Shown: positions 17,074-26,705, numbered from the stretch's first letter. The stretch: DNA of 64,000 nt from an uncultured Bacilli bacterium (GCA_934095865.1 CAKOKU010000004.1:37736-101735), one strand, 5' to 3'. Notes: generated by a model from the letters alone, not told the origin. Translations and numbers: made by a program.

Positions 17074-17655
17074 TTAATTGAGTAAAAATAATAATTTAGT
17101 TAATATCTCTTTGCTAAAAAAATATACAATTATATCATTTAACAAAATTATCATCGCAATAATGCCAATTGCAGAACAAATTCTCTTTATTTGCCTTTTT
17201 CGCATATCTTGATCATCAAAAAGCATTCCTAAAACAGCTTTAGATAAATCAAAACATTTTAAGAGAATAAATAAAAGACAAACTATATATACAAGTTGCA
17301 AAACAAAAGAATATAAAAAACCACTAACTAAGCCTTGAATGCCAAAAGTCAAAGTTAATAAATAAATGCTAAAGCCAATACACATTCCCTTAGAAAATAA
17401 ATAAAGTACATTAAAGATATATAAAGGAGCCAAAAAAGAGTTAACAATTAATATCATACAGATAACTACATGTATTATAATCAAATTAATTCTTTTATTT
17501 AGTAGCGTTTCTTTAATGTTTTTAAAGCTATAAACTACATCATTTTTAAAAATAATATCTTGTTTAATTCCCAAAATAATGCCAAAAATAAGTCCAACAA
17601 TAAAAATACTTATTAAGAATGCTACTATAACCTTATGCTTCGACCAATATTTCAA
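17074..17655 (-). CDS. spoIIM: SpoIIM-like integral membrane protein
   Basis: The protein has 193 residues and about five hydrophobic helices. The central FSKGMCIGFSIYLLTLTFG region and overall layout match stage II sporulation protein M (DUF95), which with SpoIID and SpoIIP drives septal peptidoglycan removal during forespore engulfment. The start is TTG after AGGTGA. Assignment is by topology and weak motif similarity, but spoIIP and spoIVB in the same window support it. It is probably transcribed ahead of mnmA on the same strand. Confidence 0.65.
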   Translation of the reverse strand: MKYWSKHKVIVAFLISIFIVGLIFGIILGIKQDIIFKNDVVYSFKNIKETLLNKRINLIIIHVVICMILIVNSFLAPLYIFNVLYLFSKGMCIGFSIYLLTLTFGIQGLVSGFLYSFVLQLVYIVCLLFILLKCFDLSKAVLGMLFDDQDMRKRQIKRICSAIGIIAMIILLNDIIVYFFSKEILTKLLFLLN

Positions 17656-17678
17656 TTTTCTTCACCTACATAAGTATA

Positions 17679-17707
17679 TTGGCAAATAAATAAATTTATG
17701 CTAAAAT
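17679..17707 (+). promoter_or_regulatory. Promoter of the 32-residue membrane peptide
   Basis: TTGGCA (17679-17684), a 17-base spacer and an extended -10 TGC-TAAAAT (17699-17707). Confidence 0.75.
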
Positions 17708-17736
17708 TATCTTAAGTAAGAAAGAAGGATAACAAA

Positions 17737-17835
17737 ATGTCAAAGAAAGCACAAAAAATCATTGTATGGACGATGTTAATTGTTATGGTAGCTGGTATTG
17801 TTGCTTCCTATGCTGCAATGTTTATATCAAGATAA
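17737..17835 (+). CDS. Small single-helix membrane peptide (DUF4044-like)
   Basis: The 32-codon gene has its own promoter, an AGAAGGA ribosome site 8 bases upstream and a strong terminator, so it is a complete unit. The peptide has a basic start (MSKKAQK), one transmembrane helix (IIVWTMLIVMVAGIVASYAA) and a short tail. Size and pattern match DUF4044 peptides of Bacilli, whose function is unknown. Confidence 0.75.
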   Translation: MSKKAQKIIVWTMLIVMVAGIVASYAAMFISR

Positions 17836-17873
17836 AACCCATTTAGAAAATCAACTCTCTAAATGGGTTTTTA
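17834..17873. terminator. Bidirectional terminator between the DUF4044-like gene and mscL
   Basis: A 12- to 13-bp stem AACCCATTTAGA / TCTAAATGGGTT with a loop of about 11 bases, flanked by A on the left and T on the right, serves both converging genes. Confidence 0.85.
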
Positions 17874-17878
17874 TTAAT

Positions 17879-18268
17879 CTATTTTTTTAAACTATCTCTA
17901 ATTTCTCGTAATAATAATACTTCTTCACTAACTTCTTTAGCTTTATCTTTCTTAGTATCTTCTTTTTCTTTCTTTTTAGTTATGGTATTTATTATTTTAA
18001 TAAATATAAAAATCGAAAACGCAATTATTAGAAAATCTATTACATTTTGAATAAATGAGCCATACATTATACTAGCAGAACCAACTTTAATTGAAAGGTT
18101 GCTAAAATCATGGCCACCAATTATAACTCCTATAAATGGCATCATAATATCATTTACTAATGAACTAACTATTTTAGAAAAAGCATTACCCATAACAACA
18201 CCAACAGCTAAATCTAAAACATTACCACGCATAATAAATTTTTTGAATTCTTCAATCAACTTCTTCAT
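17879..18268 (-). CDS. mscL: Large-conductance mechanosensitive channel
   Basis: MscL is a homopentameric channel opened by membrane tension during hypo-osmotic shock. The 129-residue chain starts at the ATG at 18268 after GGTGAT. It has the family N-terminus [20 protein letters not shown], a pore helix with [17 protein letters not shown], a second transmembrane helix and a Lys/Glu-rich cytoplasmic helix. It shares the bidirectional terminator with the gene to its left. Confidence 0.95.
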   Translation of the reverse strand: MKKLIEEFKKFIMRGNVLDLAVGVVMGNAFSKIVSSLVNDIMMPFIGVIIGGHDFSNLSIKVGSASIMYGSFIQNVIDFLIIAFSIFIFIKIINTITKKKEKEDTKKDKAKEVSEEVLLLREIRDSLKK

Positions 18269-18307
18269 AAAAATCACCTTCCACTACTTCTTATCATATC
18301 AAAGAAT

Positions 18308-18982
18308 TTAACAGTTTTCAATCTTCGTATCATTGCCACCATCAAGATATGCTAAATATTCATTATCACGTTTCTTAATATTTAAAAAATAGTATTCTAA
18401 ATCTTTAAAATTATCCAAATATTTTTTCTTATCAGCAAACGAGATATTATCATTAACTAAATTGCCATCAAAACGATCCAACATCAACATTTTATTTTCA
18501 ATATAACGTTCCGTTATTAAATTATCAACTAGCTTTAAACGTAACATTTTATTATTAGCAAGTAGTGTATAAGCACCATAAACACTATCCATCATTGCAT
18601 ATGCTACCACGTTAACAGCATATTCACCGGAAAAATCAACTAAATTTCTGCCTTGTTTTATATCATCATACTCCTGATAAGTAACGGCAAAATCTTCATC
18701 TTTAATACCAAATGATTCCATAGCATATTTTGCCAATATTTCAATTAAATCTATTTTTGTTAAGTCTTTAGCTTTTTGGCGTCCATCTCTTCTAGCACTA
18801 ATAAATTCATATTTATTATTAAACTTAATACCATCTGGTAATACCGACTCATCATCAAATAAAACAAATTTTATAGCGTTAGTGGCATTTCTAATACCTT
18901 GTGATTCTTTTGTACCTATAAAAATATCATCCAACCATTGCATCTTGCATTCTATAATATCATTAATACTATTATCTATCAT
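18308..18982 (-). CDS. Conserved-looking protein of unknown function
   Basis: A soluble 224-residue protein without signal peptide or membrane segments. It is rich in Asp, Asn and Lys, with a helical middle (IDLIEILAKYAMESFG, YAVNVVAYAMMDSVYGAYTLL) and an acidic C-terminus. No motif is recognised. It lies between spoIVB and mscL on the same strand. An inverted AT-rich stretch but no clear promoter precedes it. Confidence 0.7.
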   Translation of the reverse strand: MIDNSINDIIECKMQWLDDIFIGTKESQGIRNATNAIKFVLFDDESVLPDGIKFNNKYEFISARRDGRQKAKDLTKIDLIEILAKYAMESFGIKDEDFAVTYQEYDDIKQGRNLVDFSGEYAVNVVAYAMMDSVYGAYTLLANNKMLRLKLVDNLITERYIENKMLMLDRFDGNLVNDNISFADKKKYLDNFKDLEYYFLNIKKRDNEYLAYLDGGNDTKIENC

Positions 18983-19069
18983 ATCTACCTCTATTTATAT
19001 AATAGCATATTTTTATTCTTTATTTAAAAGTTTTATCTATTTTTAACTAACTTAATTAAAAAAAGAGCC

Positions 19070-20044
19070 TTACTTTTCGCCCTCTTCTAACATATTTATA
19101 ATACTAATACCGTAACCATATTTAACATTATCAATCGTAACATGGGTAACAGCGCCAATAAGTTTGTTGTTTTGAATAATTGGTGAGCCACTCATACCTT
19201 GAACAACACCGCCAGCTTGTTTAATCAAATCTTCATCAGTAATTTCAAAATATATATTTTTAATTTTATTATTTTTTTCTACTCTTAATATATTTATTTC
19301 ATATTCTTTTTTTTCGTTATTGGCAAGTGATGTTACAATCAAAGCAGGTCCCGGATTTATTTTGCTTGCTTCAGCTATTTCAATTAAATTATCATTATCT
19401 ATATCACTTGTAAACTTTCCAAATATTCCAGCTTCACTATTTTTATTAATATCTCCATAAATAGTATCTTTAAAGAATTTAGTATTAATACTTCCAGGAT
19501 TACCATTACTACTTTTAGTTATACTAGTTATTATACTTTTAAAAATTTTACCATCTTTAATAGCAAAGGCTTCATTACTACTACTATCAATAATATAATG
19601 GCCCAGTGCTCCATAAATCTTAGTTTCTGGATCAATATAAGTTAAAGTACCATTTCCTAACATACTATCTTTAACATAAACGCCAGTCTTATAACTGCCA
19701 TTATTATTTTCTAAGTTTAATGTAGTAGTATATTCTTTATTATCACGAATAAAGGTAATATCAACTTTATTATCTTTAGCTAATTTATCTACTTTTTGGA
19801 CTAATTCTTTAATAGAGTTTACTTCTTCCCCACCTACTTTAATTATATAGTCACCCGATAATAAATGGCTTGGATTATAAACATTATTAACTTTGTAGAA
19901 GCCAACTACTAAAACACCTTTACTATTAATGGTTATTCCTATATTTTGACCTCCTAAAATTACTTTATTTGAATAAGCCAATACAGATAATGGAAAACTA
20001 AGAAGTACTAAGGATACTGATAATTTTTTTATTATTTTATTCAT
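19070..20044 (-). CDS. spoIVB: SpoIVB-like S55 serine peptidase
   Basis: In B. subtilis SpoIVB is exported from the forespore and triggers pro-sigma-K processing in the mother cell. The chain has 324 residues from the ATG at 20044, which follows GGTGAT. It has an N-terminal membrane anchor (residues 8-23), a PDZ domain (about 35-110, LLSGDYIIKVGGEEV) and the S55 peptidase domain. The catalytic set is present: His149 (YGALGH), Asp270 (EITDEDL) and Ser285 (VQGMSGSPI). It lies behind xseB, separated by a terminator, with its own CATACTA box. The nusB-xseA-xseB-spoIVB order is a shortened Bacillus arrangement. Confidence 0.88.
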   Translation of the reverse strand: MNKIIKKLSVSLVLLSFPLSVLAYSNKVILGGQNIGITINSKGVLVVGFYKVNNVYNPSHLLSGDYIIKVGGEEVNSIKELVQKVDKLAKDNKVDITFIRDNKEYTTTLNLENNNGSYKTGVYVKDSMLGNGTLTYIDPETKIYGALGHYIIDSSSNEAFAIKDGKIFKSIITSITKSSNGNPGSINTKFFKDTIYGDINKNSEAGIFGKFTSDIDNDNLIEIAEASKINPGPALIVTSLANNEKKEYEINILRVEKNNKIKNIYFEITDEDLIKQAGGVVQGMSGSPIIQNNKLIGAVTHVTIDNVKYGYGISIINMLEEGEK

Positions 20045-20058
20045 ACTATCACCATTTA

Positions 20059-20088
20059 TAGTATGGTTCCAATTATTTTTAATATAGT
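20059..20088 (-). promoter_or_regulatory. Sigma-G-like promoter of spoIVB
   Basis: On the minus strand CATACTA (20059-20065) exactly matches the sigma-F/G -10. A partial -35, ACTATA (20083-20088), lies 17 bases upstream. It falls between the xseB terminator and spoIVB. spoIVB is forespore-expressed in B. subtilis. Confidence 0.55.
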
Positions 20089-20103
20089 GGAAATATCTGG
20101 CAA

Positions 20104-20151
20104 AAGAAAAAAAGACTTTAATTTGTCTTATCAGTAGCAAGAGTAAAGTCT
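20104..20151 (-). terminator. Terminator of nusB-xseA-xseB
   Basis: On the minus strand AGACTTTA / TAAAGTCT flank a loop of about 23 bases and are followed by seven T. The stem includes the xseB stop codon. Confidence 0.7.
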
Positions 20152-20354
20152 TCTAAAGTATTGTTTTCTGTTAAAATTTTATTAATGCTTTCTTTGGCAT
20201 TGTTTAGTTTATCACCACAAGTTTTAGCTAGCTGCATTGCTTCACTATATTTTTTTATTGCCTCATCTAAATCAACATTGCCACTTTCTAATTCTTTAAT
20301 AATAGCCTCTAATTCTTGTAATTCTTGTTCAAATGTTTTATTTGCTTTCGCCAT
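20118..20354 (-). CDS. xseB: Exodeoxyribonuclease VII small subunit
   Basis: The 78-residue protein has the XseB pattern FEQELQELEAIIKELESGNVDLDEAIKKY, a two-helix coiled coil that binds XseA in multiple copies. It overlaps the end of xseA by 17 bases. Exonuclease VII degrades single-stranded DNA from both ends. Confidence 0.95.
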   Translation of the reverse strand: MAKANKTFEQELQELEAIIKELESGNVDLDEAIKKYSEAMQLAKTCGDKLNNAKESINKILTENNTLEDFTLATDKTN

Positions 20355-21621
20355 TTTTCTTCTCCTTACTTATTACTTTGGCATTTACTGTCCCATTTTT
20401 TAAATCAACATATAATATGTCGTCTATATTGACTTTATCAATATTTGTAATTACCCCATTTTTAGTTCGTGTAATACTGTAACCACTTTCTAATAACCGC
20501 ATTGGATTTAATACTGTAACGGTCTTTAAAAGAATATTATATTGATATTGTTTACGTTCTAATAATCTTTCTGGCTCTCTAATGAGCTTATTATCCATTA
20601 TTTTTTGAAATCTTAAATTATTTTGATTTAAATTATTTTTGATTAAAAGATTAACTCTATCAATAAGGCTATCTAATTTTTGCTCTTTTATTTCATAAAT
20701 ATTTAATGGATTTTTTAGTATTTGTTTATTTTTTAGCCAATCTAATCGCGTTGCATAATTATTATATTGAGTTTTAATAGCTTTGGTAGCTCGTAATTTA
20801 TATTGGTTTAACATACTATTTAAATCAGTTATATTAGGAACTGCCATTTCTGCTGCTCCAGTTGGCGTAGGTGCTCGTAAATCAGCAACAAAATCAGCAA
20901 TGGTAAAGTCAATCTCATGACCAACAGCACTGATAACTGGTATTTTACTATTATAAATTGCTCGAGCAACGATTTCTTCATTAAATGCCCACAAATCTTC
21001 AATTGAGCCGCCGCCACGACCACAGATAATAACATCAATATCATAATTTTGAGCCGTTTCTAATTGCTTAACAACTGACTCTTTGGCGCCTTCTCCTTGT
21101 ACTAAAGCTGGAAATAATATGGTTTCACAAATAGGAAATCTTCGTTTAATCGTACTCAAAATATCTCTGATAGCTGCGCCGGTTGGGGCCGTTATAATAC
21201 CTATTCGACGTGGATATTTAGGAATAGGTCTTTTATGCTCAGGAGAGAATAAACCTTCAGTAGCCAATTTCTTTTTTAATTTTTCATATTCTAAATATAA
21301 ATTACCAACGCCATCTACTTCCATCGTATTAACATAAATTTGATAGCCCCCAGTTGCCTCATAAACACTTATACGGCCACTAACTAAAACTTTCATTCCA
21401 TCTTCAGGCTCAAAAGTTATTTTGGAAGCATTAAAATTGAACATAACGGCAGCTATTCTCGAAGCTTCGTCTTTTAAGGTAAAATAGAAATGTCCTCTAC
21501 TATGATGTTTAAAATTAGAAATCTCACCTTTTAAGAAAACTTCATTTAAATTAGAATCAATATCAAATTTAGCTTTTATATAACGATTTAAACTAGATAC
21601 AGTTATATATTTATCATCCAT
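20338..21621 (-). CDS. xseA: Exodeoxyribonuclease VII large subunit
   Basis: XseA has 427 residues. An N-terminal OB-fold (FLKGEISNFKHHSRGHFYFTLKD) is followed by the catalytic domain with TAPTGAAIRDI, CGRGGGSIEDLWAFNEE and PVISAVGHEIDFTIADFVAD, then a long coiled coil. It forms the catalytic subunit of exonuclease VII with XseB. It lies 4 bases downstream of nusB in a tight operon. Confidence 0.97.
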   Translation of the reverse strand: MDDKYITVSSLNRYIKAKFDIDSNLNEVFLKGEISNFKHHSRGHFYFTLKDEASRIAAVMFNFNASKITFEPEDGMKVLVSGRISVYEATGGYQIYVNTMEVDGVGNLYLEYEKLKKKLATEGLFSPEHKRPIPKYPRRIGIITAPTGAAIRDILSTIKRRFPICETILFPALVQGEGAKESVVKQLETAQNYDIDVIICGRGGGSIEDLWAFNEEIVARAIYNSKIPVISAVGHEIDFTIADFVADLRAPTPTGAAEMAVPNITDLNSMLNQYKLRATKAIKTQYNNYATRLDWLKNKQILKNPLNIYEIKEQKLDSLIDRVNLLIKNNLNQNNLRFQKIMDNKLIREPERLLERKQYQYNILLKTVTVLNPMRLLESGYSITRTKNGVITNIDKVNIDDILYVDLKNGTVNAKVISKEKKNGESK

Positions 21622-21625
21622 ATAC

Positions 21626-22018
21626 TCACTCTTTTATCATTTTATCTAAAATTGCATTTATCATTTTTCTTACTGATTCATCAGAATATTTCTTAGCTAG
21701 CTCAACTGCTTCATCAATAACAACAATATGAGGTGTATCTGTGTATTTTAATTCATAAATTGCCATTTTTAAAATAGCAGCACCCGTTTTATCTATTCTA
21801 CTAATATCCCAATCTTTCATATAGTTATTAGCTGTTTCAATTATGTCTGATTCATAGGTAATAACTCCATAAACTATATCTCTAACAAACTCATTATCAA
21901 TATCTAAATTATCATTAATGATTTCTTCAACATTAAATTCTATATTTTGGCTTCTATTTATATCAATTTGATATAAAATTATCATTATTTTTTCTCTTAA
22001 TTCACTTCTTTTTTTCAT
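21626..22018 (-). CDS. nusB: Transcription antitermination factor NusB
   Basis: The helical 130-residue protein matches NusB, with KIMIILYQIDI near the N-terminus, the DWDISRIDKTGAAILKMAIYEL helix and VVIDEAVELAKKYSDESVRKMINAILD near the end. NusB with S10 supports antitermination at rRNA operons. It lies 5 bases after mutS. Confidence 0.95.
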   Translation of the reverse strand: MKKRSELREKIMIILYQIDINRSQNIEFNVEEIINDNLDIDNEFVRDIVYGVITYESDIIETANNYMKDWDISRIDKTGAAILKMAIYELKYTDTPHIVVIDEAVELAKKYSDESVRKMINAILDKMIKE

Positions 22019-22023
22019 CGTAC

Positions 22024-24612
22024 TTACCTTTCTTCTTCAATTTTATCACTAATTTCTTGTTTTAGTTTATAAAGTTCATTTAATGCATCTATTGGTCTTA
22101 AATTATCCAAGTTTAATTTTTCTAATTCTTCAATTATCTTATTTTTTTCTGGATTCATTTCTACATTTTTGGGATTTGGTTCTTCTTCAGCAACAGCAAA
22201 GTCAAATAGACTTACTTGCTTAGTACTATTTTTATATTCTTTATCTTCATAATTTTTTAAAATATTACTAGCTCTTTGTAACAATTCTTCTGGCATTCTA
22301 GCTAATCTAGCTACATGAATACCGTATGATTTATCAATTGGCCCGTTAATAACTTTGTGTAAGAAAGTTACTGTGCCATTTTCTTCGTGGGCTTCGACAT
22401 GAACGTTCTTAATTGTTTTAATTTCACTGGCCAAGCTTGTTAATTCATGATAGTGAGTAGAAAATAAAGTCTTACACTTAATGTGCTTACTAATATATTC
22501 CAAAATTGCTTGAGCTAAACTCATCCCATCATAGGTAGCAGTTCCACGACCTAATTCATCAAATAAAATTAAGGAATTTGGGGTGGCATTACAAATGGCA
22601 TTACAAGCTTCTTTCATTTCTACCATAAATGTTGATTCTCCACTAACTAAATCATCCGATGCTCCTATACGGGTGAATATCTTATCAACAATCGGCAACA
22701 CAGCCTTCTTAGCCGGTACAAAAGAACCCGTTTGTGCCATTATTACAATTATAGCTAATTGACGCATAAATGTTGATTTACCACTCATATTAGGTCCTGT
22801 AATTAAAAGCGTATTAACTCCATCAAGCATCATGCAATCATTTGGTACATACATTCCCTTACTAACAGCTTCAACAACTGGATGTCTTCCCTCTTTTATT
22901 TTAATTTCATTAGCATCAGTTAATACGGGACGAACTAAATTATATTCTTCTGCGCAAACGGCTAGTGAAATTAAAGCATCTATTTCACTTAACATTTCGG
23001 CATCTTTCTTTAAACTAAATAGATGTTTTTTAATTGTTTCTTTAATTTCATTAAATAAATTATATTCTAATTCAATAATTTTTTCTTCAGCATTCAAAAT
23101 TAAAGCTTCTTTTTCCTTCAAAGCTGGCGAAATAAATCTTTCACAATTAGTCAAGGTCTGTCTTCTTTCCCAACCAAACTCTTCCATAACCATTTTACTT
23201 TGGCCTTTTGATACTTCAATATAATAACCAAATATCTTATTATAGCCAACTTTCAAATTTTTAATTCCTGTTTGTTCTTTAAGGCTTTCTTCAAAGGAAG
23301 CAATAAATTCCTTACCGCCACTTCTAATACTCCTTAATTCATCTAATTCAGCATTATAACCGCTCTTTATTAAAGAGCCTTCTCTAATAGTTACTGGTGG
23401 ATTGTCAAATATAGATTTCTCTAATAACTCATAAACTTCAGTATTAGGATCTAATTCATAATCAAAACCCAATTTTTTAACATCAATAATAATATTTGGT
23501 AAAATTTCTAAGCTTTTTTTAATTTGTAATAAATCTCTAGCATTTAAATTGCCTGATGTAAGTTTCCCACATAATCTTTGTAAGTCATAAACTTGATATA
23601 AATATTCTCGAAGTTCGTCTTTAATGATAAATTCTGTATTAATTTTTTCAATTGCATCATATCTCTTATTTAATTGGTCTTTATCTTTAAGTGGATGTAA
23701 TAACCACGATTTTAATTTGCGTGATCCCATTGCCGTCTTACATTTATCAAGTAACCACAATAAGCTATATGTTCTTTCTTTTAATCTTAAGGTTTCAAAA
23801 ATTTCTAAGTTGCGAACTGTATGAATATCCATATTTAAATATTTATCTTTGTCTATTATTGTTATTTCTCTAATATTTGATATATCTTTCATATTAGTTA
23901 CAACCAGATAATAGAATAAGTGTTTAATTCCCATTGCAAAGACATCATCTAAATCTTTAATTAAGTTTTTAACCGTATCATCGTCTAAATAATTATTACT
24001 GATAGTTATTTCAATGCCATAATTGTTTTTTAACACTTGAATTAAAGAAATGTTACTATTATCTGGAAGAACGACTTCTTTGATTCCTAAATTAATAACT
24101 TCGTTTAAAATTGCCTCATTAGTATGTTTTATTAAACTAACCATACATTCTCCAGTTGAAATATCAGCATATGTTAAAGTATAGTTATTTCCATAGTCTA
24201 AAATACTAGCAATATAATTATTATCTTTAGGACGCATCATTTCATAATCAGTAATAGTTCCTTTACTAATTACTTGAACAACGCCTCTTTTTACCATTCC
24301 TTTAGTTGATTTAGGATCTTCTAATTGCTCACAAATGGCTACTTTATACCCTTTTTCAACTAATTTTTCTAAATAAGGTCTTACCGAATGGAATGGTACC
24401 CCACACATAGGAATTCTCTCACTTATACCAGCATTTTTACCTGTTAAAGTTAATTCTAATTCACGAGCTGCTGTCTCCCCGTCTTCAAAAAACAACTCAT
24501 AAAAATCCCCAATACGATAAAAAAGCAACTCATCTAGATGTTTATTTTTAATATCTAAATATTGTTGCATCATGGGACTTAAATCTTCATACTTTACTTC
24601 ATTTCTTTTCAT
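22024..24612 (-). CDS. mutS: DNA mismatch repair protein MutS
   Basis: MutS1 has 862 residues. The mismatch-reading motif is RIGDFYELF near residue 37, so it recognises mispairs directly. The ATPase has Walker A TGPNMSGKSTFMRQ (about residue 605), Walker B LILFDELGRGT and FSTHYHELT, then a C-terminal dimerisation tail. MutS scans newly replicated DNA. mutL is not beside it here; in B. subtilis the order is cotE-mutS-mutL. It leads the nusB-xseA-xseB cluster. Confidence 0.97.
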   Translation of the reverse strand: MKRNEVKYEDLSPMMQQYLDIKNKHLDELLFYRIGDFYELFFEDGETAARELELTLTGKNAGISERIPMCGVPFHSVRPYLEKLVEKGYKVAICEQLEDPKSTKGMVKRGVVQVISKGTITDYEMMRPKDNNYIASILDYGNNYTLTYADISTGECMVSLIKHTNEAILNEVINLGIKEVVLPDNSNISLIQVLKNNYGIEITISNNYLDDDTVKNLIKDLDDVFAMGIKHLFYYLVVTNMKDISNIREITIIDKDKYLNMDIHTVRNLEIFETLRLKERTYSLLWLLDKCKTAMGSRKLKSWLLHPLKDKDQLNKRYDAIEKINTEFIIKDELREYLYQVYDLQRLCGKLTSGNLNARDLLQIKKSLEILPNIIIDVKKLGFDYELDPNTEVYELLEKSIFDNPPVTIREGSLIKSGYNAELDELRSIRSGGKEFIASFEESLKEQTGIKNLKVGYNKIFGYYIEVSKGQSKMVMEEFGWERRQTLTNCERFISPALKEKEALILNAEEKIIELEYNLFNEIKETIKKHLFSLKKDAEMLSEIDALISLAVCAEEYNLVRPVLTDANEIKIKEGRHPVVEAVSKGMYVPNDCMMLDGVNTLLITGPNMSGKSTFMRQLAIIVIMAQTGSFVPAKKAVLPIVDKIFTRIGASDDLVSGESTFMVEMKEACNAICNATPNSLILFDELGRGTATYDGMSLAQAILEYISKHIKCKTLFSTHYHELTSLASEIKTIKNVHVEAHEENGTVTFLHKVINGPIDKSYGIHVARLARMPEELLQRASNILKNYEDKEYKNSTKQVSLFDFAVAEEEPNPKNVEMNPEKNKIIEELEKLNLDNLRPIDALNELYKLKQEISDKIEEER

Positions 24613-24692
24613 TTGTACATCACACGGACTATTGTACCAAATTTGCTATTTAAAGTCTACTTAAGATAACTAATTATTCTTTATATTTTTAC

Positions 24693-24718
24693 GAAAAAAG
24701 ACAGCAATTAAGCCATCT
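24693..24718 (-). terminator. Terminator between the 114-residue gene and mutS
   Basis: On the minus strand AGATGGC / GCTGTCT (two wobble pairs) with a 6-base loop are followed by T residues. Confidence 0.55.
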
Positions 24719-24732
24719 TATTATACTGGTAA

Positions 24733-25077
24733 TTATTTCTTTTTCTTAGCATCTTCATAATCGCTAGTAATTACTTTTTTTCTGGTAGGATCTTTTATAG
24801 CTCTCTCATTATCATCAGCAATTGCTTTTTCTTCGGTAGGCTTTTTTACAGCTGGCTCATCATCAGTATCATACGCCGTAAAACATTCTTCTTCAAAAAT
24901 CGCATTCAAAATAAAAACTTCGTCATCATTTAAAACTCTATTATGTCCCATCATGTAATTAAGCATATCACCTAATGATACTGCATTATCATCATTAGTT
25001 ATCAAGCCTTGAATTTCTCTTCCAGACATTGGGCTGTATTTAGTAATAAATGTGCCAATTTCTATATCTATTCCCAT
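24733..25077 (-). CDS. Unknown protein with charged C-terminal repeats
   Basis: The 114-residue protein has a mixed N-terminal 75 residues (MGIDIEIGTFITKYSPMSG, then a helical segment). The tail is built from two imperfect units of about 16 residues, AVKKPTEEKAIADDNE and AIKDPTRKKVITSDYE, then Lys. No signal peptide or family is recognised. It is on the same strand as the next unknown gene, 99 bases downstream of it. Confidence 0.6.
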   Translation of the reverse strand: MGIDIEIGTFITKYSPMSGREIQGLITNDDNAVSLGDMLNYMMGHNRVLNDDEVFILNAIFEEECFTAYDTDDEPAVKKPTEEKAIADDNERAIKDPTRKKVITSDYEDAKKKK

Positions 25078-25176
25078 ATTTATTAAATCTTTTAAGTCTT
25101 TATCAAGCTAGCGCAAATGAATATATTGTGAAAAACTAATAAAAGCTGGAACAATTACATAAGCAGCCTTCAAAAC

Positions 25177-25503
25177 TTAATTATCCCTTTTTTCATTAAC
25201 GAAGTGAATCTTAACATAATTTTCATGAGTATTTTCTAATACTTCACTCGCAGCTGCTTGCAGTTTTAGAATATCATCTGGTACCGGATGCCTAAAGATA
25301 TTACAAATAATCCTATTCATTGTATCATAATGATAACCTAATGCTTCAACCAATCGGCCAGATTCATCGACGCCTGGTATATTATAAGTTCTAATAAATT
25401 GTTTTGGTGTTATAAGGCCTGATGCATTAAGCGAATAATTACCATTCGCACTAAGTGTTACACTAGGTTCCCCATAAAATTCTTTTAAATCTAATTTACG
25501 CAT
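25177..25503 (-). CDS. Unknown small soluble protein
   Basis: The 108-residue protein begins MRKLDLKEFYGEPSVTLSAN and has no hydrophobic segment or known motif. It includes RTYNIPGVDESGRL and a helical end. It precedes the repeat-tail protein on the same strand and may be co-transcribed with it. Confidence 0.6.
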   Translation of the reverse strand: MRKLDLKEFYGEPSVTLSANGNYSLNASGLITPKQFIRTYNIPGVDESGRLVEALGYHYDTMNRIICNIFRHPVPDDILKLQAAASEVLENTHENYVKIHFVNEKRDN

Positions 25504-25619
25504 ATATTCCCACTTCCTGTAAAAATACCAAAACTCACTTATAGCTCTATATTATTACACATTACTTATTTGAATACAATAAAAAGAGTATTGATTTAAA
25601 ATTTTTTCTAGAAATTTAT

Positions 25620-26273
25620 CTAATATTTATTTACATCCTTATTTAAAATAACATAAACTTTATGTTTCTTATAAAAAGCATAAAAAACATCATCAATTCG
25701 TAAACTTTGAGAACGCAACTCATCTAATAACCAATTGTAATCTTTCTTAATATTTAATAATGTTTCTTTTTGAATAACACCATCAATGATAAGTGCCATT
25801 GGATAACTACTTTTTAATTTTAAGATATTATAAGGAAATATTGATAGCTTTCCATTTGTCTCCAAAAAAGCATATTCAATCTCTTCAATACTCTTAATAC
25901 TATTCTGTCTTAATTGAAACAATAAATCATCAATAGAGTATCTTGCTTTGACCATTTCTTTATAATTAATTTTTCCTTCATTTATAATTAATGAAGGTCT
26001 ACCATCTAAAAAATATCTAACTTTCTTCGACTTAATAGATAAAAACGCTAATAAAATTTCTAATATAACTAATACACTTATAGGAATAATTGTATTTAAA
26101 ATCGTGTCATTAAAATTCTCAATAGAAATAGCTACTAATTCAGCAATTAAAATAGAAACTATTAAGTCAGTAGTACCCAATTGACCGATTTCTCTTTTTC
26201 CCATTAAACGGTAAGAAATAAGAATAAAAAAGTAAAAAAATACCGTTTTACCAGTAATAACCAACAAGTCCAT
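25620..26273 (-). CDS. DUF421/YetF-family membrane protein
   Basis: With the ATG at 26273, placed after GGTGAT, the protein has 217 residues. It has three N-terminal transmembrane helices, the YLMGKREIGQL-like signature (RLMGKREIGQLGTTD) and the soluble DUF421 domain with DGRPSLIINEGKI and RYSIDDLLFQLRQ. YetF-like proteins are widespread in spore formers; their biochemical role is unclear. It is divergent from the next gene, with 69 bases between starts. Confidence 0.88.
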   Translation of the reverse strand: MDLLVITGKTVFFYFFILISYRLMGKREIGQLGTTDLIVSILIAELVAISIENFNDTILNTIIPISVLVILEILLAFLSIKSKKVRYFLDGRPSLIINEGKINYKEMVKARYSIDDLLFQLRQNSIKSIEEIEYAFLETNGKLSIFPYNILKLKSSYPMALIIDGVIQKETLLNIKKDYNWLLDELRSQSLRIDDVFYAFYKKHKVYVILNKDVNKY

Positions 26274-26342
26274 AATAATCACCTACCTATATTATGAGTA
26301 ATTAACTTCCATTTTAAACATATATTTAGTTAGGTGATAATT

Positions 26343-26705
26343 TTGAATAATTGGTTTTCTTCTTTTAAAAGGATATTAATCTTTTTTGGCTATCTTATTT
26401 TAATTACCTTAATAAGTTCAATTTTTTACTTATACACTAACATTTCTTATAATGTCAATTGTACTTTCTTATTGATTAGTGTTATGTTAGGGGTATTTGC
26501 TATTAACTTCTATAATGGACGTAAGGCTAGTAAAAAAGGATACTTAGAAGGCTTAAAACTCGGTGGAATAATAATTACAGTCTTCTTTATAATTAGTTTA
26601 TTTAGTGGTAATATTATTAGTTTATCTAAAGTCATTTATTATTTGTTATTATTATTAGTTTCTGTTGTTGCATCTTCCTTGGGTATAAATATGAAAAAAA
26701 ACTAA
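26343..26705 (+). CDS. Four-helix membrane protein (TIGR04086/YrzE-like)
   Basis: The 120-residue protein has about four transmembrane helices, with the conserved-looking FYNGRKASKKGYLEGLKLGG segment between helices 2 and 3. It probably starts at TTG (26343), four bases after GGTGAT. In B. subtilis yrzE lies near tgt and yajC; here tgt is 300 bases away on the other strand, supporting the assignment. Its 3' end overlaps the convergent gene by four bases. Confidence 0.65.
   Translation: MNNWFSSFKRILIFFGYLILITLISSIFYLYTNISYNVNCTFLLISVMLGVFAINFYNGRKASKKGYLEGLKLGGIIITVFFIISLFSGNIISLSKVIYYLLLLLVSVVASSLGINMKKN

Noticed and set aside
25078..25176. In-frame extension (about 23 codons) beyond the stop of the 108-residue gene
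   Set aside because: It would need stop-codon readthrough. The segment has no recognisable motif and no support beyond openness.
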